Assembly: GCA_963573305.1 (NCBI GenBank)
Contig: OY754337.1
Location: 74,222,594 to 74,286,593, forward strand
Direction: 5' to 3'
Source: Pyrrhosoma nymphula
Lineage: Eukaryota; Arthropoda; Insecta; Odonata; Coenagrionidae
DNA length: 64,000 bases
How positions within the stretch are numbered: the first letter of the stretch is position 1; the number at the start of each line of letters is the position of its first letter. The notes below the pieces were generated by a model, which worked only from the letters and a program-made list of their open reading frames with translations, was not told where the DNA came from and searched no databases. Both the position numbers and the translations under genes were made by a program. Below, piece after piece: positions 35,684 through 45,701 of this stretch.

Positions 35684-35950
35684 CTCGCGAAAGCTTATGG
35701 CGTTCGGATGCGCGGCGTTTGTGTTGTCCGCGTCATACAAATTCAATGTTTTTAAATGCACTCATGCATGGCCCAAATGCCCCCTGCCACACACCCCGAA
35801 GATGGCTTGTAGGGTATTTTGCAGATGTAGATGAAATGCCGTGTCTTCGCTTTCCCCTACGTCCCTTTTCCCTACCCCTTCCACCAAACTTTACCCCTCC
35901 ACGACGTTTTCTTCTGCGCATCCGAACGCCATAATCTTTCGCGAGTCCTG
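35684..35950. repeat. inward-facing inverted repeat at end of PLE remnant
   Basis: CTCGCGAAAGCTTATGGCGT (from about 35682) and its near-identical reverse complement around 35907-35945 are about 33-bp arms, both continuing with TCGGATGCGC. The right copy is preceded on the minus strand by CCTGATGATG, so it resembles the end of a PLE terminal repeat, but GAAAG replaces GAAAC and stem II is weak. The spacer of about 190 bp is partly pyrimidine-rich. Confidence 0.55.
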
Positions 35951-36259
35951 TAGTCATCATCAGGTACATTCATAAGAAAACTGCTCAAACATATAGTAAC
36001 AAAGTGGGTCGGGGGAGGAGGATGGGTGGTGGGGAGGGAATGGAGTGCAAAGTTATTGGTGGGTCGGAAGGGATGAGGTGAGTCGGGGGAAGGAAGGGGT
36101 GCTCTGTGAGTAAAGGATTACCCAATGAGGGGTTAACCTGTTGTGGAAAAGGTGTATGTCTAGGAGTGGGGAAGAAAGGATTATACAATGAGGGGTTGGA
36201 GAGCATTAGCAGTGGAAGAGCGTAAGGTCTACGAGGGGGGATTTGGAGGAGTACAAAAA
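35951..36259. other. G-rich, purine-skewed spacer
   Basis: The plus strand from about 36005 to 36180 is strongly purine-rich with repeated GGGT and GGGGA runs. A similar skew occurs at 52980-53120. No coding or RNA feature was recognised. Confidence 0.4.
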
Positions 36260-36588
36260 TTAATTTACAATGATTTCATTGCTACGGGCACTTTTCAAAA
36301 TTTCCAACTGTTCCAATCCATCCAGCTTACGTCCTTTGTTTTCCATATGAAGGAACTCAGGTTCAAAGTCACTCTTATGATTATGTTCTAAAATATGCTT
36401 TGTAAAGAGTGAAGCTATATTCTTGTTCTTTAAACACATCTCATGTTCCTTCACTCGTTCCTTGGACTTGAATGAGCGTGACACATTGATATTTGGGAGC
36501 AACAGTTTCAATAATAAGAAATGTTTTATTTCACGTGTAGAAGAAAATATGTACATATGTAGTCGAATCATTACGAAATATATGTCAT
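36260..36588 (-). pseudogene. PLE GIY-YIG C-terminal remnant, split by RTE insertion
   Basis: The minus-strand frame reads SRSFKSKERVKEHEMCLKNK, then NIASLFTKHILEHNHKSDFE and KLDGLEQLEILKSARSNE. This parallels the fragment at 25430-25856 (R-x-F-K, KEH helix, an S-L-F-x-x-H-hydrophobic block, SDF-x-P/E, then a LEQ-x-EI helix). The N-terminal part, including the GIY and YIG strands, is not readable. The RTE element at 36601-39965 inserted immediately upstream of it, with respect to its coding direction. Confidence 0.65.
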
Positions 36589-36600
36589 ATACCATAAGGA
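36589..36600. repeat. left target-site duplication of RTE element
   Basis: ATACCATAAGGA, repeated exactly at 39966-39977. Confidence 0.9.
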
Positions 36601-36621
36601 CTCTTCTCTTGGACTACAACC

Positions 36622-36843
36622 TTGTCGTGGTTGAAGGGCTTGCGTGCTCCGATGACCCCTAGAGCTGCACTGGCGGGAGCATTGCTCCTGGTAGGGTCAC
36701 CCATGCCAGATTGGTCGAAGGTTAGGAGACAGACGAATGGTAGTCCGCGCAGCGTCTGTACCTCAGTGAGGCGGCTGCAAAAGGCGTCTGACCCCAGTGG
36801 GGCGGCCTCTGAAGTGATGGTGTCACGTAAAAAACACTATTGA
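36622..36843 (+). CDS. short conserved upstream ORF of RTE element
   Basis: A 73-residue frame containing LRAPMTPRAALAGALLLVGS, PMPDWSKVRRQTNGSPRSV and ending SRKKHY. It ends 47 nt before the main ORF start and is in a different frame. The same protein is open in the decayed copy at 33199-33450. Some RTE elements have a small ORF1, so this could be one, or just a leader sequence with few stops. No nucleic-acid-binding motif is evident, although the C-terminal half is basic (many R and K). The start codon is uncertain: the two copies have different upstream Met codons, but the similarity spans the whole leader. Confidence 0.5.
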   Translation: MSWLKGLRAPMTPRAALAGALLLVGSPMPDWSKVRRQTNGSPRSVCTSVRRLQKASDPSGAASEVMVSRKKHY

Positions 36844-36890
36844 GTAAGGCCACGGAATACTATCTCAATTAAAACAAAAGCCTTGAAATT

Positions 36891-39875
36891 ATGGACAGTT
36901 CTCAATTGATAATGAATCCTGGCAACTACGGGACTCGGCCAAGAGGGCCGGGTGTCGTGCCCGGCAGCGGTGGGAGCAAGGCCCCTGCGGTCGTCATCAC
37001 ACGAAATCCTTGCTCAGACGTAGCAGCAGCAGAGGAAAAGAAGATAAAGAAGAGGAACGAAACTATCAGAATAGGCACGTGGAATGTTAGGACTATGCTG
37101 AGGGCGGGGAAGCTAGAGAATATAAAGCAAGAAATGGAGAGGGTGGGTGTAGACATCATGGGTCTGGGTGAAGTAAGATGGAAGGATGACGGAGATTACT
37201 GGAGCGGCGACTATAGAGTAATCTATAGTGGAGGGAATGAAAGTCAGCGCGGGGTTGCATTCGTAATGAATAGGAAACTAGGTAGAAAAGTAGTGTATGC
37301 AGAACAGGTGAGTGATAGGATAATAGTCGTGGAGCTAAAAGCAGAACCAACGAATTTAGTTATAATCCAGGTTTATATGCCTACCTCTAATCATAAAGAG
37401 GAGGAGGTAGATGGGGTGTACGATCAGCTAGAGGAAATAATTGGTAGGATACCAGGAAGTAAGCACCTGGTAGTAATGGGGGATTGGAACGCGGTGGTGG
37501 GTGAAGGAAGAGATGGGAGAGAGGTGGGCGATTACGGGCTAGGAAGGAGAAACGACCGGGGCGAGAAAGCTGTGGAGTTTTGCCGCAGAAATAACCTAGT
37601 AATTACGAATACATGGTTCAGACATCATCCTCGACGTAGGTACACTTGGAAGAAGCCGGGAGACACAGATAGGTTCCAGATAGATTACATAATGGTACGT
37701 CACAGATACAGGAATAGTGTTAAAAACTCGCATACTTATCCAGGAGCTGATGCAGACACAGACCACAACTTATTAGTCATGAAATGTCGGGTAAAACTGA
37801 AAAAGATAAGGATGGGAAGGAGGGTACGAAAGTGGAATACGGAGGCATTAACTGGGGCAATGAAGAAGAAGTATCGAGAGAAGGTGGATGAGATAATGGG
37901 TGAGGATCATGGAGTTAGATCAGTGGAAAATGAATGGGGAAGTTTGAAAAATGGAATTGTAGAAGCTGCGAAAGCAACGGTAGGCGTAGTGAGCGCAACT
38001 AAAATTAGAAAACCGTGGATCACGAAGGAGATGATCAGGGAGATGGAGAAGAGAAGGAAATGGAAGAGCGTAAACTCAGAGCTAGGTAAGAGAAAGTACC
38101 GAGAATTTAATAACAGGCTTAGAAGAGAAACAAAGAAAGCAAGAGAGGCGTGGTGGAGTGAACAGATCGACGCGTTAGAGAAATACCAAAAAGAGGGAAG
38201 AGCAGATGCATTATATCGGAGAGTAAAGGAACTGACGGGTGGTAATAAGGGAAGGGGAATTACAACGATAACAGACAAGACGGGAAAGGTGATCGTAGAA
38301 CCGAGAGAGATCCAGGAGAGGTGGAAGGAGTATGTGGAAGAGCTGTATGGTAAAGAAATGAGGCCCAATAGGTTAGATATAGAAAGGGAAGACGATATCG
38401 ACAGAGATGGCATCGGACCAAGTATCCTAGATAGCGAAATCGAAAGAGCTCTACGAGACATGAAAAGGAATAAGGCGGTGGGAATAGATGACATACCTGC
38501 AGAGTTATTAAAGAGCATGGGGAAGATCGGAAGGGGAAAACTTTTTGCGCTTATTCGTAGGATTTATGAGAATGGAGTGTGGCCGGAAGACTTCGCGAAG
38601 ACTGTACTAATTCCTATACCGAAGAAGAGTAAGGCAATAACTTGCGAAGACTATAGGACAATAAGCTTAATATCCCACGCGGCCAAAGTAGTTCTGAGGA
38701 TTCTAAACAGAAGGCTAGAGAAGAAGGCAAATGAATACCTGGGTGACGACCAGTTCGGGTTTAGGAGAGGGACGGGAACGCGAGACGCTATAGCGGTGAT
38801 GAGGACGCTAGTAGAAAGAAACCTAGAGTATGGGCAGGATGTTTTTGCATGCTTCGTAGATTTCGAGAAGGCGTTTGATCGGGTGGAATGGACGAAATTA
38901 ATGGGAGTGTTGAAGAAATTAGGGGTCGATTGGAGGGACAGGCGTCTGATTCGAAATTTGTATATGAATCAGACTGCGCAGGTTAGGGTAGCCAATGGAG
39001 AATCGGGATGGGCCACGATAGGACGGGGAGTGCGGCAAGGGTGCCCACTATCGCCGTTGCTTTTTAATGTGTATTCAGAAGAAATGGTAAGGGAGGCATG
39101 GGGGGAGGAGGCGGTAGGAATAAAGGTAGGAGGGGAGCTGATAAAATCAGTGAGATTTGCAGATGATCAAGCATTGGTTAGTCAGTCGGCCAAGGGGTTA
39201 CAGTCAATGGTGAATGCATTAGAGGTGCAGTGCGGAAAGTATGGGATGAAGATAAATCACATGAAAACGAAAGTAATGAGATTTTCTAGAAGTAAGAAGG
39301 CGGGGCTGAATATAAGGGTGGGAGGGCAGAAGATAGAGCAGGTCGAGCAGTTTACGTATCTGGGTAGTATTTTGGAGGCGAATGGGTTTAATGGTAAGGA
39401 CATCAGATGCAGAATTGCGCTAGCTAAAGAAGCATTTTCGAAGAGAAGGGAATTGATGAGGGGGGGTCTGAGAAGATACGTAAAGAAGAGGCTGGTGAAA
39501 ACTTTAATATGGAGCGTGGCGCTATATGGGTCGGAAACTTGGTCTTTGCGAAGGGAGGATGTGCGTAGACTAGAGGCGTTTGAGATGTGGGTTTGGAGAA
39601 GGATGGAGAAGGTTAGCTGGATGGCGAGAAAAACGAACGAGGAGGTATTGGATATGGTCGGAGAGGAGAGGAAGCTTGTGGCAGAGGTTCGGAGAAGGCA
39701 GAAGAGATGGATGGAGGAGGTTTTGAGAGGAGAGGGCATGTTGAAGAGAGTGATAGAGGGGAGAACACTGGGGAAGCGTGGGAGAGGAAGGAAGAGGATA
39801 GGAATTCTGGACGAAATAAGAGGAGGTAGAAGATATGAAGAATTGAAGAGGGATCTAATAACGGGCCAGCCTTAG
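36891..39875 (+). CDS. RTE endonuclease/reverse transcriptase polyprotein
   Basis: The 994-residue protein mediates target-primed reverse transcription in the nucleus. N-terminal AP-type endonuclease, about residues 58-305: TWN at 63-65, GEVRW with E94, MGDWN with D198 and N200, DYI with D265, and TDHNLL with D291/H292. Reverse transcriptase, about 500-800: NKAVGIDDIP at 528-537, FVDFEKAFD with D657, GRGVRQGCPLSPLLF around 711-725, and FADD at 756-759. The C-terminal domain has WSVALYGSETW (874-884) and WVWRRMEKVSW (900-910), typical of RTE and BovB proteins. All catalytic residues I can place are present and there is no internal stop. About 1000 residues is normal for the clade. The start is the first Met after the upstream ORF. 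It codes for an element, not a host function. Confidence 0.95.
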   Translation: MDSSQLIMNPGNYGTRPRGPGVVPGSGGSKAPAVVITRNPCSDVAAAEEKKIKKRNETIRIGTWNVRTMLRAGKLENIKQEMERVGVDIMGLGEVRWKDDGDYWSGDYRVIYSGGNESQRGVAFVMNRKLGRKVVYAEQVSDRIIVVELKAEPTNLVIIQVYMPTSNHKEEEVDGVYDQLEEIIGRIPGSKHLVVMGDWNAVVGEGRDGREVGDYGLGRRNDRGEKAVEFCRRNNLVITNTWFRHHPRRRYTWKKPGDTDRFQIDYIMVRHRYRNSVKNSHTYPGADADTDHNLLVMKCRVKLKKIRMGRRVRKWNTEALTGAMKKKYREKVDEIMGEDHGVRSVENEWGSLKNGIVEAAKATVGVVSATKIRKPWITKEMIREMEKRRKWKSVNSELGKRKYREFNNRLRRETKKAREAWWSEQIDALEKYQKEGRADALYRRVKELTGGNKGRGITTITDKTGKVIVEPREIQERWKEYVEELYGKEMRPNRLDIEREDDIDRDGIGPSILDSEIERALRDMKRNKAVGIDDIPAELLKSMGKIGRGKLFALIRRIYENGVWPEDFAKTVLIPIPKKSKAITCEDYRTISLISHAAKVVLRILNRRLEKKANEYLGDDQFGFRRGTGTRDAIAVMRTLVERNLEYGQDVFACFVDFEKAFDRVEWTKLMGVLKKLGVDWRDRRLIRNLYMNQTAQVRVANGESGWATIGRGVRQGCPLSPLLFNVYSEEMVREAWGEEAVGIKVGGELIKSVRFADDQALVSQSAKGLQSMVNALEVQCGKYGMKINHMKTKVMRFSRSKKAGLNIRVGGQKIEQVEQFTYLGSILEANGFNGKDIRCRIALAKEAFSKRRELMRGGLRRYVKKRLVKTLIWSVALYGSETWSLRREDVRRLEAFEMWVWRRMEKVSWMARKTNEEVLDMVGEERKLVAEVRRRQKRWMEEVLRGEGMLKRVIEGRTLGKRGRGRKRIGILDEIRGGRRYEELKRDLITGQP

Positions 39876-39965
39876 GAGGGAATGCGAGACAATTTCTATT
39901 AGTTTGGGATACAAAATGGGGACTGTCCAAGAACCTACCAATCAGCTGGTAGAATACTTGAATGA

Positions 39966-39977
39966 ATACCATAAGGA
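39966..39977. repeat. right target-site duplication of RTE element
   Basis: An exact copy of 36589-36600. Confidence 0.9.
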
Positions 39978-41160
39978 TTCGTGTGAAAATAGCGTTGAAT
40001 TAAAAAAACAAGATTATATGATGCAATTTGTTTACTATTATCTTCAGATATCACTCATAAGAACATGTATGATAAGTATCATTCAAATCTGTAAATAAAC
40101 AAATACCACTCTTACCACCTTAAGAGCATATTTATCTAATTTTAGGCTCTTTGTCACCCTAGAGCGTGATCTATTAACGCCTATGCACAAATCCGTTAGG
40201 ACCTTGAAGAGTAAGTCACAGCGAGTACATTTCCGATTCACTAATGCATTAACAAAGGTGCGTTCCAAGTCCTTAGTAGGTTCATAATGCCTATGTTAGT
40301 TGCGTTCGTGGCTACGGATAGCAAATCAGCGTGCTGAGTTTTACTAATGTCTTGTATCTTTATAACCTAACAATAAAACGTTTTTGCACAAAGATATGCC
40401 GCAAATCAGTGTATAGATATATAGTTATGAATGTTTTATAAATTGATACCATTTCAAGACCTTCGAATACTGTTGTGCACACTGCAACCTACTCTTTATA
40501 ATAGTTTCAGAATTGAATGTCGTAACTCAATGATGCAGTGCTGGAACAGAACCTTGCCAGGCAACCACAGGCGACAGAGTTAAAGGCTAAGTGACTTCTC
40601 TAGGTTTTTTATAAGTATTTAATTTGCTGTTAAGCTATTTACTGAACGTATATGGTTATAAAGTGCGGATCTTGCATACGAGTAAAGATATGCAATCTTT
40701 ATTATATTGTGCTAATTATCGTAATTTATTATTTTCAGTACATTACATTTTTACCATAAAAAGTATTCTTAATAATTATTTACGAGCCTATGGCTATTAG
40801 AGGTAGGTACTGCACTGAGAGCCTCTATAAAGTCGATGGTTCTTTGCCTACTCTTAAGTCAATACTGAATTTTTTCCCCAGCGTTAATTAATTTAAGCCC
40901 ATTAATATATGTACCGGACACAATAAAACGACCATTTTTTATACTTCGAATGTGAAACTGACCATTTTGACAGTTCATTCCACTTAGCCACCATTCATCT
41001 CCACAACAAAAATGAGAGCTGAAGAATAACTCACTAGAATATTGTTGCTCTCTATTTATTTTTGCCTTTCTTTCCTCTTTCTGCCTATTTTTCATTGACG
41101 GTCACCTAAGAACCCTTTACACTCACTCGCTCTTTAGTCTGATTTCAGAGTAATATTTGG
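39978..41160. other. unassigned AT-rich DNA
   Basis: Minus-strand ORFs at 40083-40268 and 40859-41095 resemble nothing I know. The first kilobase should contain the displaced part of the PLE remnant cut by the RTE insertion, but I could not recognise PLE coding sequence there. Confidence 0.4.
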
Positions 41161-41164
41161 AAGC

Positions 41165-41440
41165 TTATAAACGCCCAATCCATGGATTTTTTCCTAACCA
41201 CTGCCTGGTCATCCGCACACTAACAGACTTCATCAGCTGGCCTCCTACATTGATTCCCACATCTAGCTCTTCCCATGCCTCTCTTACCATTTCCTCAGCA
41301 TAAATGTTAAAAAAACAAAAGGCAACAACGGGCCCTTGCCTTACCCCGCGGCCTGTAACTGCCCACCCTGATTCTCCATCATCCACCCTCGCCTGAAGAG
41401 ATAGATTCAATCATGTCTCTTAGGCATATGTGGAAGTAGT
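41165..41440 (-). pseudogene. RTE-clade LINE reverse transcriptase scrap
   Basis: The minus strand reads ARVDDGESGWAVTGRGVRQG then FFNIYAEEMVREAWEELDVG and INVGGQLMKSV, then in another frame CADDQAVVRKKS. It aligns with residues 697-768 of the intact RTE protein, with a short loss after GVRQG (CPLSPLLF damaged) and a frameshift before the FADD motif. It is truncated at both ends. Confidence 0.85.
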
Positions 41441-44400
41441 ATTTTTGGATATGACAGGGCGAAAGAGAACTCCTAGGCTACTCTACAATCCGTGAACTTT
41501 CTCTGCTCCAATCATAGCCATCCCGAATATGACACAATCAGGCGTGGGATACCCAGAATAAGGGGTGATACTGTTTCTCACAAACATGTATTAATCGTTC
41601 CAAAGTCTATTAAAGTATAAATCAAATAGGCTGTCCCCTTCTTGGGACGAATGGGAACAAAATAGCATCTATTACAAGGTGTTCTCTCTGGACCTTTTTT
41701 TCTTTTCAAAACACCTTCCCATGAGCCGGTTCTTTCCAGACTGCCTCTCTACTCACCTTTTGCTTTCCCCGGCTTTGCCGTAGGAGGACGGCCATCCCCG
41801 TTGGCGCTGGTGGGAGGCCACCAGTAGAGGTCCTACATTCCAAACGAGTATAAGAAATCGTTTCAATGTAACTATTTAGGTTTCCCCCTTAATTACTACA
41901 TGTTTCACCCTAATATCTTGACGAATACGGGCGCCAGAACCCGTAAACGTTTCTTCGCGCGCGGCAGTATACTCCACAGTCGTCAATAAATCGAAGTCCT
42001 TAGATCATGTGCGCTGAGGTTACGATCGTCATCCCTGGTAGGTTATCACCGGCATTAAACTTTATGGGCACTTCTCTCTACCGTATCACGATTGCTATAC
42101 GTCCGCTTACGTACTTGAGACCATTCATTCATTGGTGCTACTCAAAACAACTACAGCGATGACAGTGGGCGGAAGGAATAGAAAAAAATCAGGTAAGCAT
42201 TCATGGAGACTGAAACTCACATCTAAGGAAAGGTATCTATGAGAAAAATTTTGAAAGAAAAGAATAATTTCTATTTCATCCAATTTTATTGTGAGCCTTA
42301 GTAACATAACGGAATGCCACCAATTTTACTTGCAATGGAGTTTAAGCAAGCTCAATGCTCAAAGCTCAATGTGTGGAAGGGTGGGTGGGTGGGAAACTAT
42401 TCTAAAATATTCGCAATGTGTTTTCATGAGTAGTTTAAATGCTCAAGTAACCTTTAAACCTGGCTTCGTGTGCTACTGAATTGATATGCAATTGTCCATT
42501 TGTTGGTTTTGCCAAAAAATACGGCTTAGAATCTCGGTTGACCTCAATGGCGGTGGGGTTAAGTCCTTCTATTACTTAGGTCGCGGGGATCGATTCTTGC
42601 CTGGTTAACATTTTTTGCTATCAAAGACATGGGTGATTGTGGTCATATGTAAATATTAAATTCCCACTTATGAAATGGCAGTTTTTGGGGTAGTTGAATG
42701 ATTTATAAAAATAAAACCTGTGAAAATATAAAAAATACAAAAATTTTGTCTGTTGCTTTTAACTGTGAATTTGCATGGAACGACACAGCTTCTAACCGCT
42801 CTTAATTCCTTGTTTCTCATTGAGAATCCAACTCCATTCTTTCTACCATGACTTGAGCATTCCCGTACCCCAATCACCTCCTCTCTTGTCCAATTTTACC
42901 TTCTCAGATTTTTTTGGCATTGACTTATTTCCTTGTACACAGCATAGTACCATAATATACCCATTGATTTTAGCAATGATTTTAATAAGATATTCTATCT
43001 GTTTGATACTGCCCACATTTGGAATTTGGCAATGAAGTCACTTAAGGAGACGTCCAATCATGAATTTGGAGGGGATTCAGGAGAGTTTTAGATGGCCAAT
43101 CCGTGGAAGGCGGGAACCTTTTTTCCTCTCGGAGAAGAAGGAGGAGGTATTGTGTTCTGAAGTACCTAGTGTTCCGTTCCCCATTGTTTCCAGCTGGCAT
43201 TGTTCTATCGGACTCCGCCTTCATTGAATCGTAATCCCAGTGTAAGAGATTGGGCAGTCGATGGCAGATATATTGAAATAGCTAATCTTCATTCTTTAAA
43301 CAAAGGATATACCCCAATCAGGATGCTTAACTTATCCCTAAACCCTCTCAGGGACGAATTATTGGGAGTGAAAAATGTGCTCACGCGGAACTTGAGTGCC
43401 GTGCTGAGTGGAGTTCGGCTCCCTGAAGTTTCCCCTTCATCTGCTCCACGTCTCATTCCGTCTCATTGAATCCATAGACGAAGAATTGAATTCGATTTTA
43501 GCGTAATCTGGAAATGTGTGTGTCCTGAATGGATTAAAACTTTTGATGATAATGGAGCAAGAACCATTCAGAAGCTTATCTGAACGATATCTAATTTATA
43601 AGTTGCTTTGAATTCGTTGGCAAAATTCGTTAAGTAAACGCTTTCATTTACCATTGGTGAGGCTTTTTACAACTCATTTAACTAGGAGGAAGTGGCTTAT
43701 TTTTTATAAAATCTATGGCCATGTTTTTCATTCAATTATCACGAACGTTACACTTGAAAACATTTTCCGTGGCCAGTCATTCGGTAATTTGATATCGTAT
43801 CTCTCATAAAATTGTTGTAAAGATTTATTGTAATTGTTGTAAATTGTAAATATTTGTGCGTATTGGCCCACGAAAGGGCATGTGTATATGTGAATGACTA
43901 CCTTAGTATACATACATTCCTAGTTTAGGCACCTGATGTGGGCAAAGAAGACCTCTTGATTTCAGTTCTTCTGAAATATGTACTTTATTACAACCATTCT
44001 GGATGTTTTACGCTTACGTCCACATATTACCCGGCGAGCTACCACTAAGGGATTTGGATGGGGGTATTGGTTCACCTACCACATCATTGTCAAGTGGAAG
44101 TCGACACTTACACATCCTGTAAAAATTTGAAATAGTCGTGTCTAACTATATATTATATTAACGTAATTATAGTCGTAACTACTCCACTTTGAAATAGTCG
44201 TAACTAATTCAAAGTGGAAGATTTAAAAAAAATATTCCTTTGCCAATTCTGCCGGCTAGCTAACGGTTCAGCCGATGTGTATTGATTGGGAAGTCTAGTC
44301 AGTGTTACGGTGAAATTTAAAATTCAAATGCACACTACACGATTCACGGCGGAATTCATCCTAAAACAGGCTTTTATCCAGATTTATCGCTCGATGTGTA

Positions 44401-45302
44401 GGAATAGACTCCTGACCATCGTAATTTATCGGTGAATTTCAACCGGTCCATGCCGCCCAAGAGACGCCTGGTAGGCCTGCTGCTGATTCTGGTATTATTA
44501 TAGGCGTAGTGAAACTTGGTGACTTTTGTTTGTGAAAAGCATGATGCAAAAGAGAGAAAAACAAACACGAGATGTGGGATAAACCGTCTAGTTCTTCCTC
44601 TAAAGGTTCCTGCGGGAGTCCTTCTGTACCTTTGACCACTCTTAAACGCTTGCATCACCCTCAGTAACCTCTAATTCTCTGATTTTAAATTCAATATAGA
44701 CTACCGCGGAACCATTACCATTCCGCTTTTACAACGTACATTTTTGGTGTATCAACAGTGAAACTGATCCATTCAATCTGATCGATTGCACATTTTAATG
44801 ACTTTATTATAATCCTATGCTAATTTACCGTATGGTTTCATCTAGTCTTTTCTTTCATCTACGTTCTCAGTATATTTCTGTTTTATTTATGCGCTTCAAC
44901 GTTTTGACTTTGGAGACGATAAGCCTAACAAACCGAAATTGAAAAAAATAAGTTAATAAAAGATCACAGTCTCAAACTTCAATTGAGGCTGAGTCGGTCT
45001 TAACCTGGTTTTTGAGTTGCGGTACTATCAAGATAAGTACGGGGTGACATTGCTGAAATATCTTCTACAATTTCGTTATAAGTATTCACGTCCTTGACAC
45101 CTAATTCTAGGTCGAGTTACGTCTAGGGTTACATTTGATGGCATTTTAATGAATGTTACTCTGGGAATTATTAGCAATATGACATTTAGCGAAGGATTGT
45201 ATATTCAAATGGAGTATTTACGAAAAGGAAGGGAGTAAAAGATGCATCCAAAACATTGGGAAATGTTTATTTTTAACCCCTAATGTGGTGTAAACCCTAT
45301 CA
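41441..45302. other. unassigned DNA
   Basis: No recognisable gene. CCACTTTGAA and TTCAAAGTGG form an imperfectly spaced 10-bp inverted repeat around 44183-44217, within a patch where AATAGTCGTRWCTAA recurs. All ORFs are short and unlike known families. Confidence 0.4.
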
Positions 45303-45701
45303 GTGGGTTCAGCGGTTCAGATGTTTGCTCATTTTGGAAGCATTGACTACGTGAGTGCGGGGAATTTTGGAATAAGTAAGATGATAGGAAAAGGGAATAT
45401 ATTGAGTTCAGTAGCAGAGGAAATTCCACCAATTCGAGAGGTTTTGAGGCAGGTTGAGAGACTGGACACCATATTTAGAGGTTTGTTGATAAAAATGATA
45501 GGGGAAGAATTCCAGGTTACTGGATATTTGAAAGGGCTTGAGAAATCATTTAGGACTGTTTTAAGGAAGAGGAATTGCATGAAGTGTAAAGGAATAAATG
45601 TTAGTGGCATAATTGATAGTTTTATTAAGGAAGTATGGTGGTTTAACTCAACATTAGAGAATTCAATTACATTTCTTGAAAGCATAAAAAATGTTGTTTA
45701 G
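45303..45701 (+). other. unrecognised 132-codon open frame
   Basis: This is one of the longest frames in the window outside identified elements. It has mixed hydrophobic and charged character, a C-x-x-C (NCMKCKG) near residue 98, and amphipathic segments such as IREVLRQVERLDTIFRGLL. I see no signal peptide, domain or family. A 112-codon frame lies antisense to it, which argues for a low-stop region as much as for a gene. It could be an isolated exon or an old element fragment. Confidence 0.2.

Larger units (their letters stand above)
36601..39965 (+). mobile_element. full-length RTE-clade non-LTR retrotransposon
   Basis: The 3365-bp element is bounded by a perfect 12-bp target duplication. 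It has a 290-bp leader with a short ORF, one uninterrupted endonuclease/RT frame (36891-39875) and a short 3' UTR ending AATACTTGAATGA. The short 3' UTR, the single EN-RT protein and the C-terminal LVWSVALYG-like region are features of the RTE clade (BovB and relatives). The exact duplication and intact frame imply recent insertion. It landed in a PLE remnant. Other copies in the window (16870, 31985-33440, 41165) are decayed. Confidence 0.95.

Noticed and set aside
37907..38518. 203-codon minus-strand frame inside the RTE element
   Set aside because: Antisense shadow of the intact RTE reading frame, as are the minus-strand frames at 36926-37350 and 39257-39972.
40083..40268. Minus-strand frame with NRKCTRCD, considered as displaced PLE or zinc finger
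   Set aside because: Only one Cys pair, with no PLE or zinc-finger family pattern around it.
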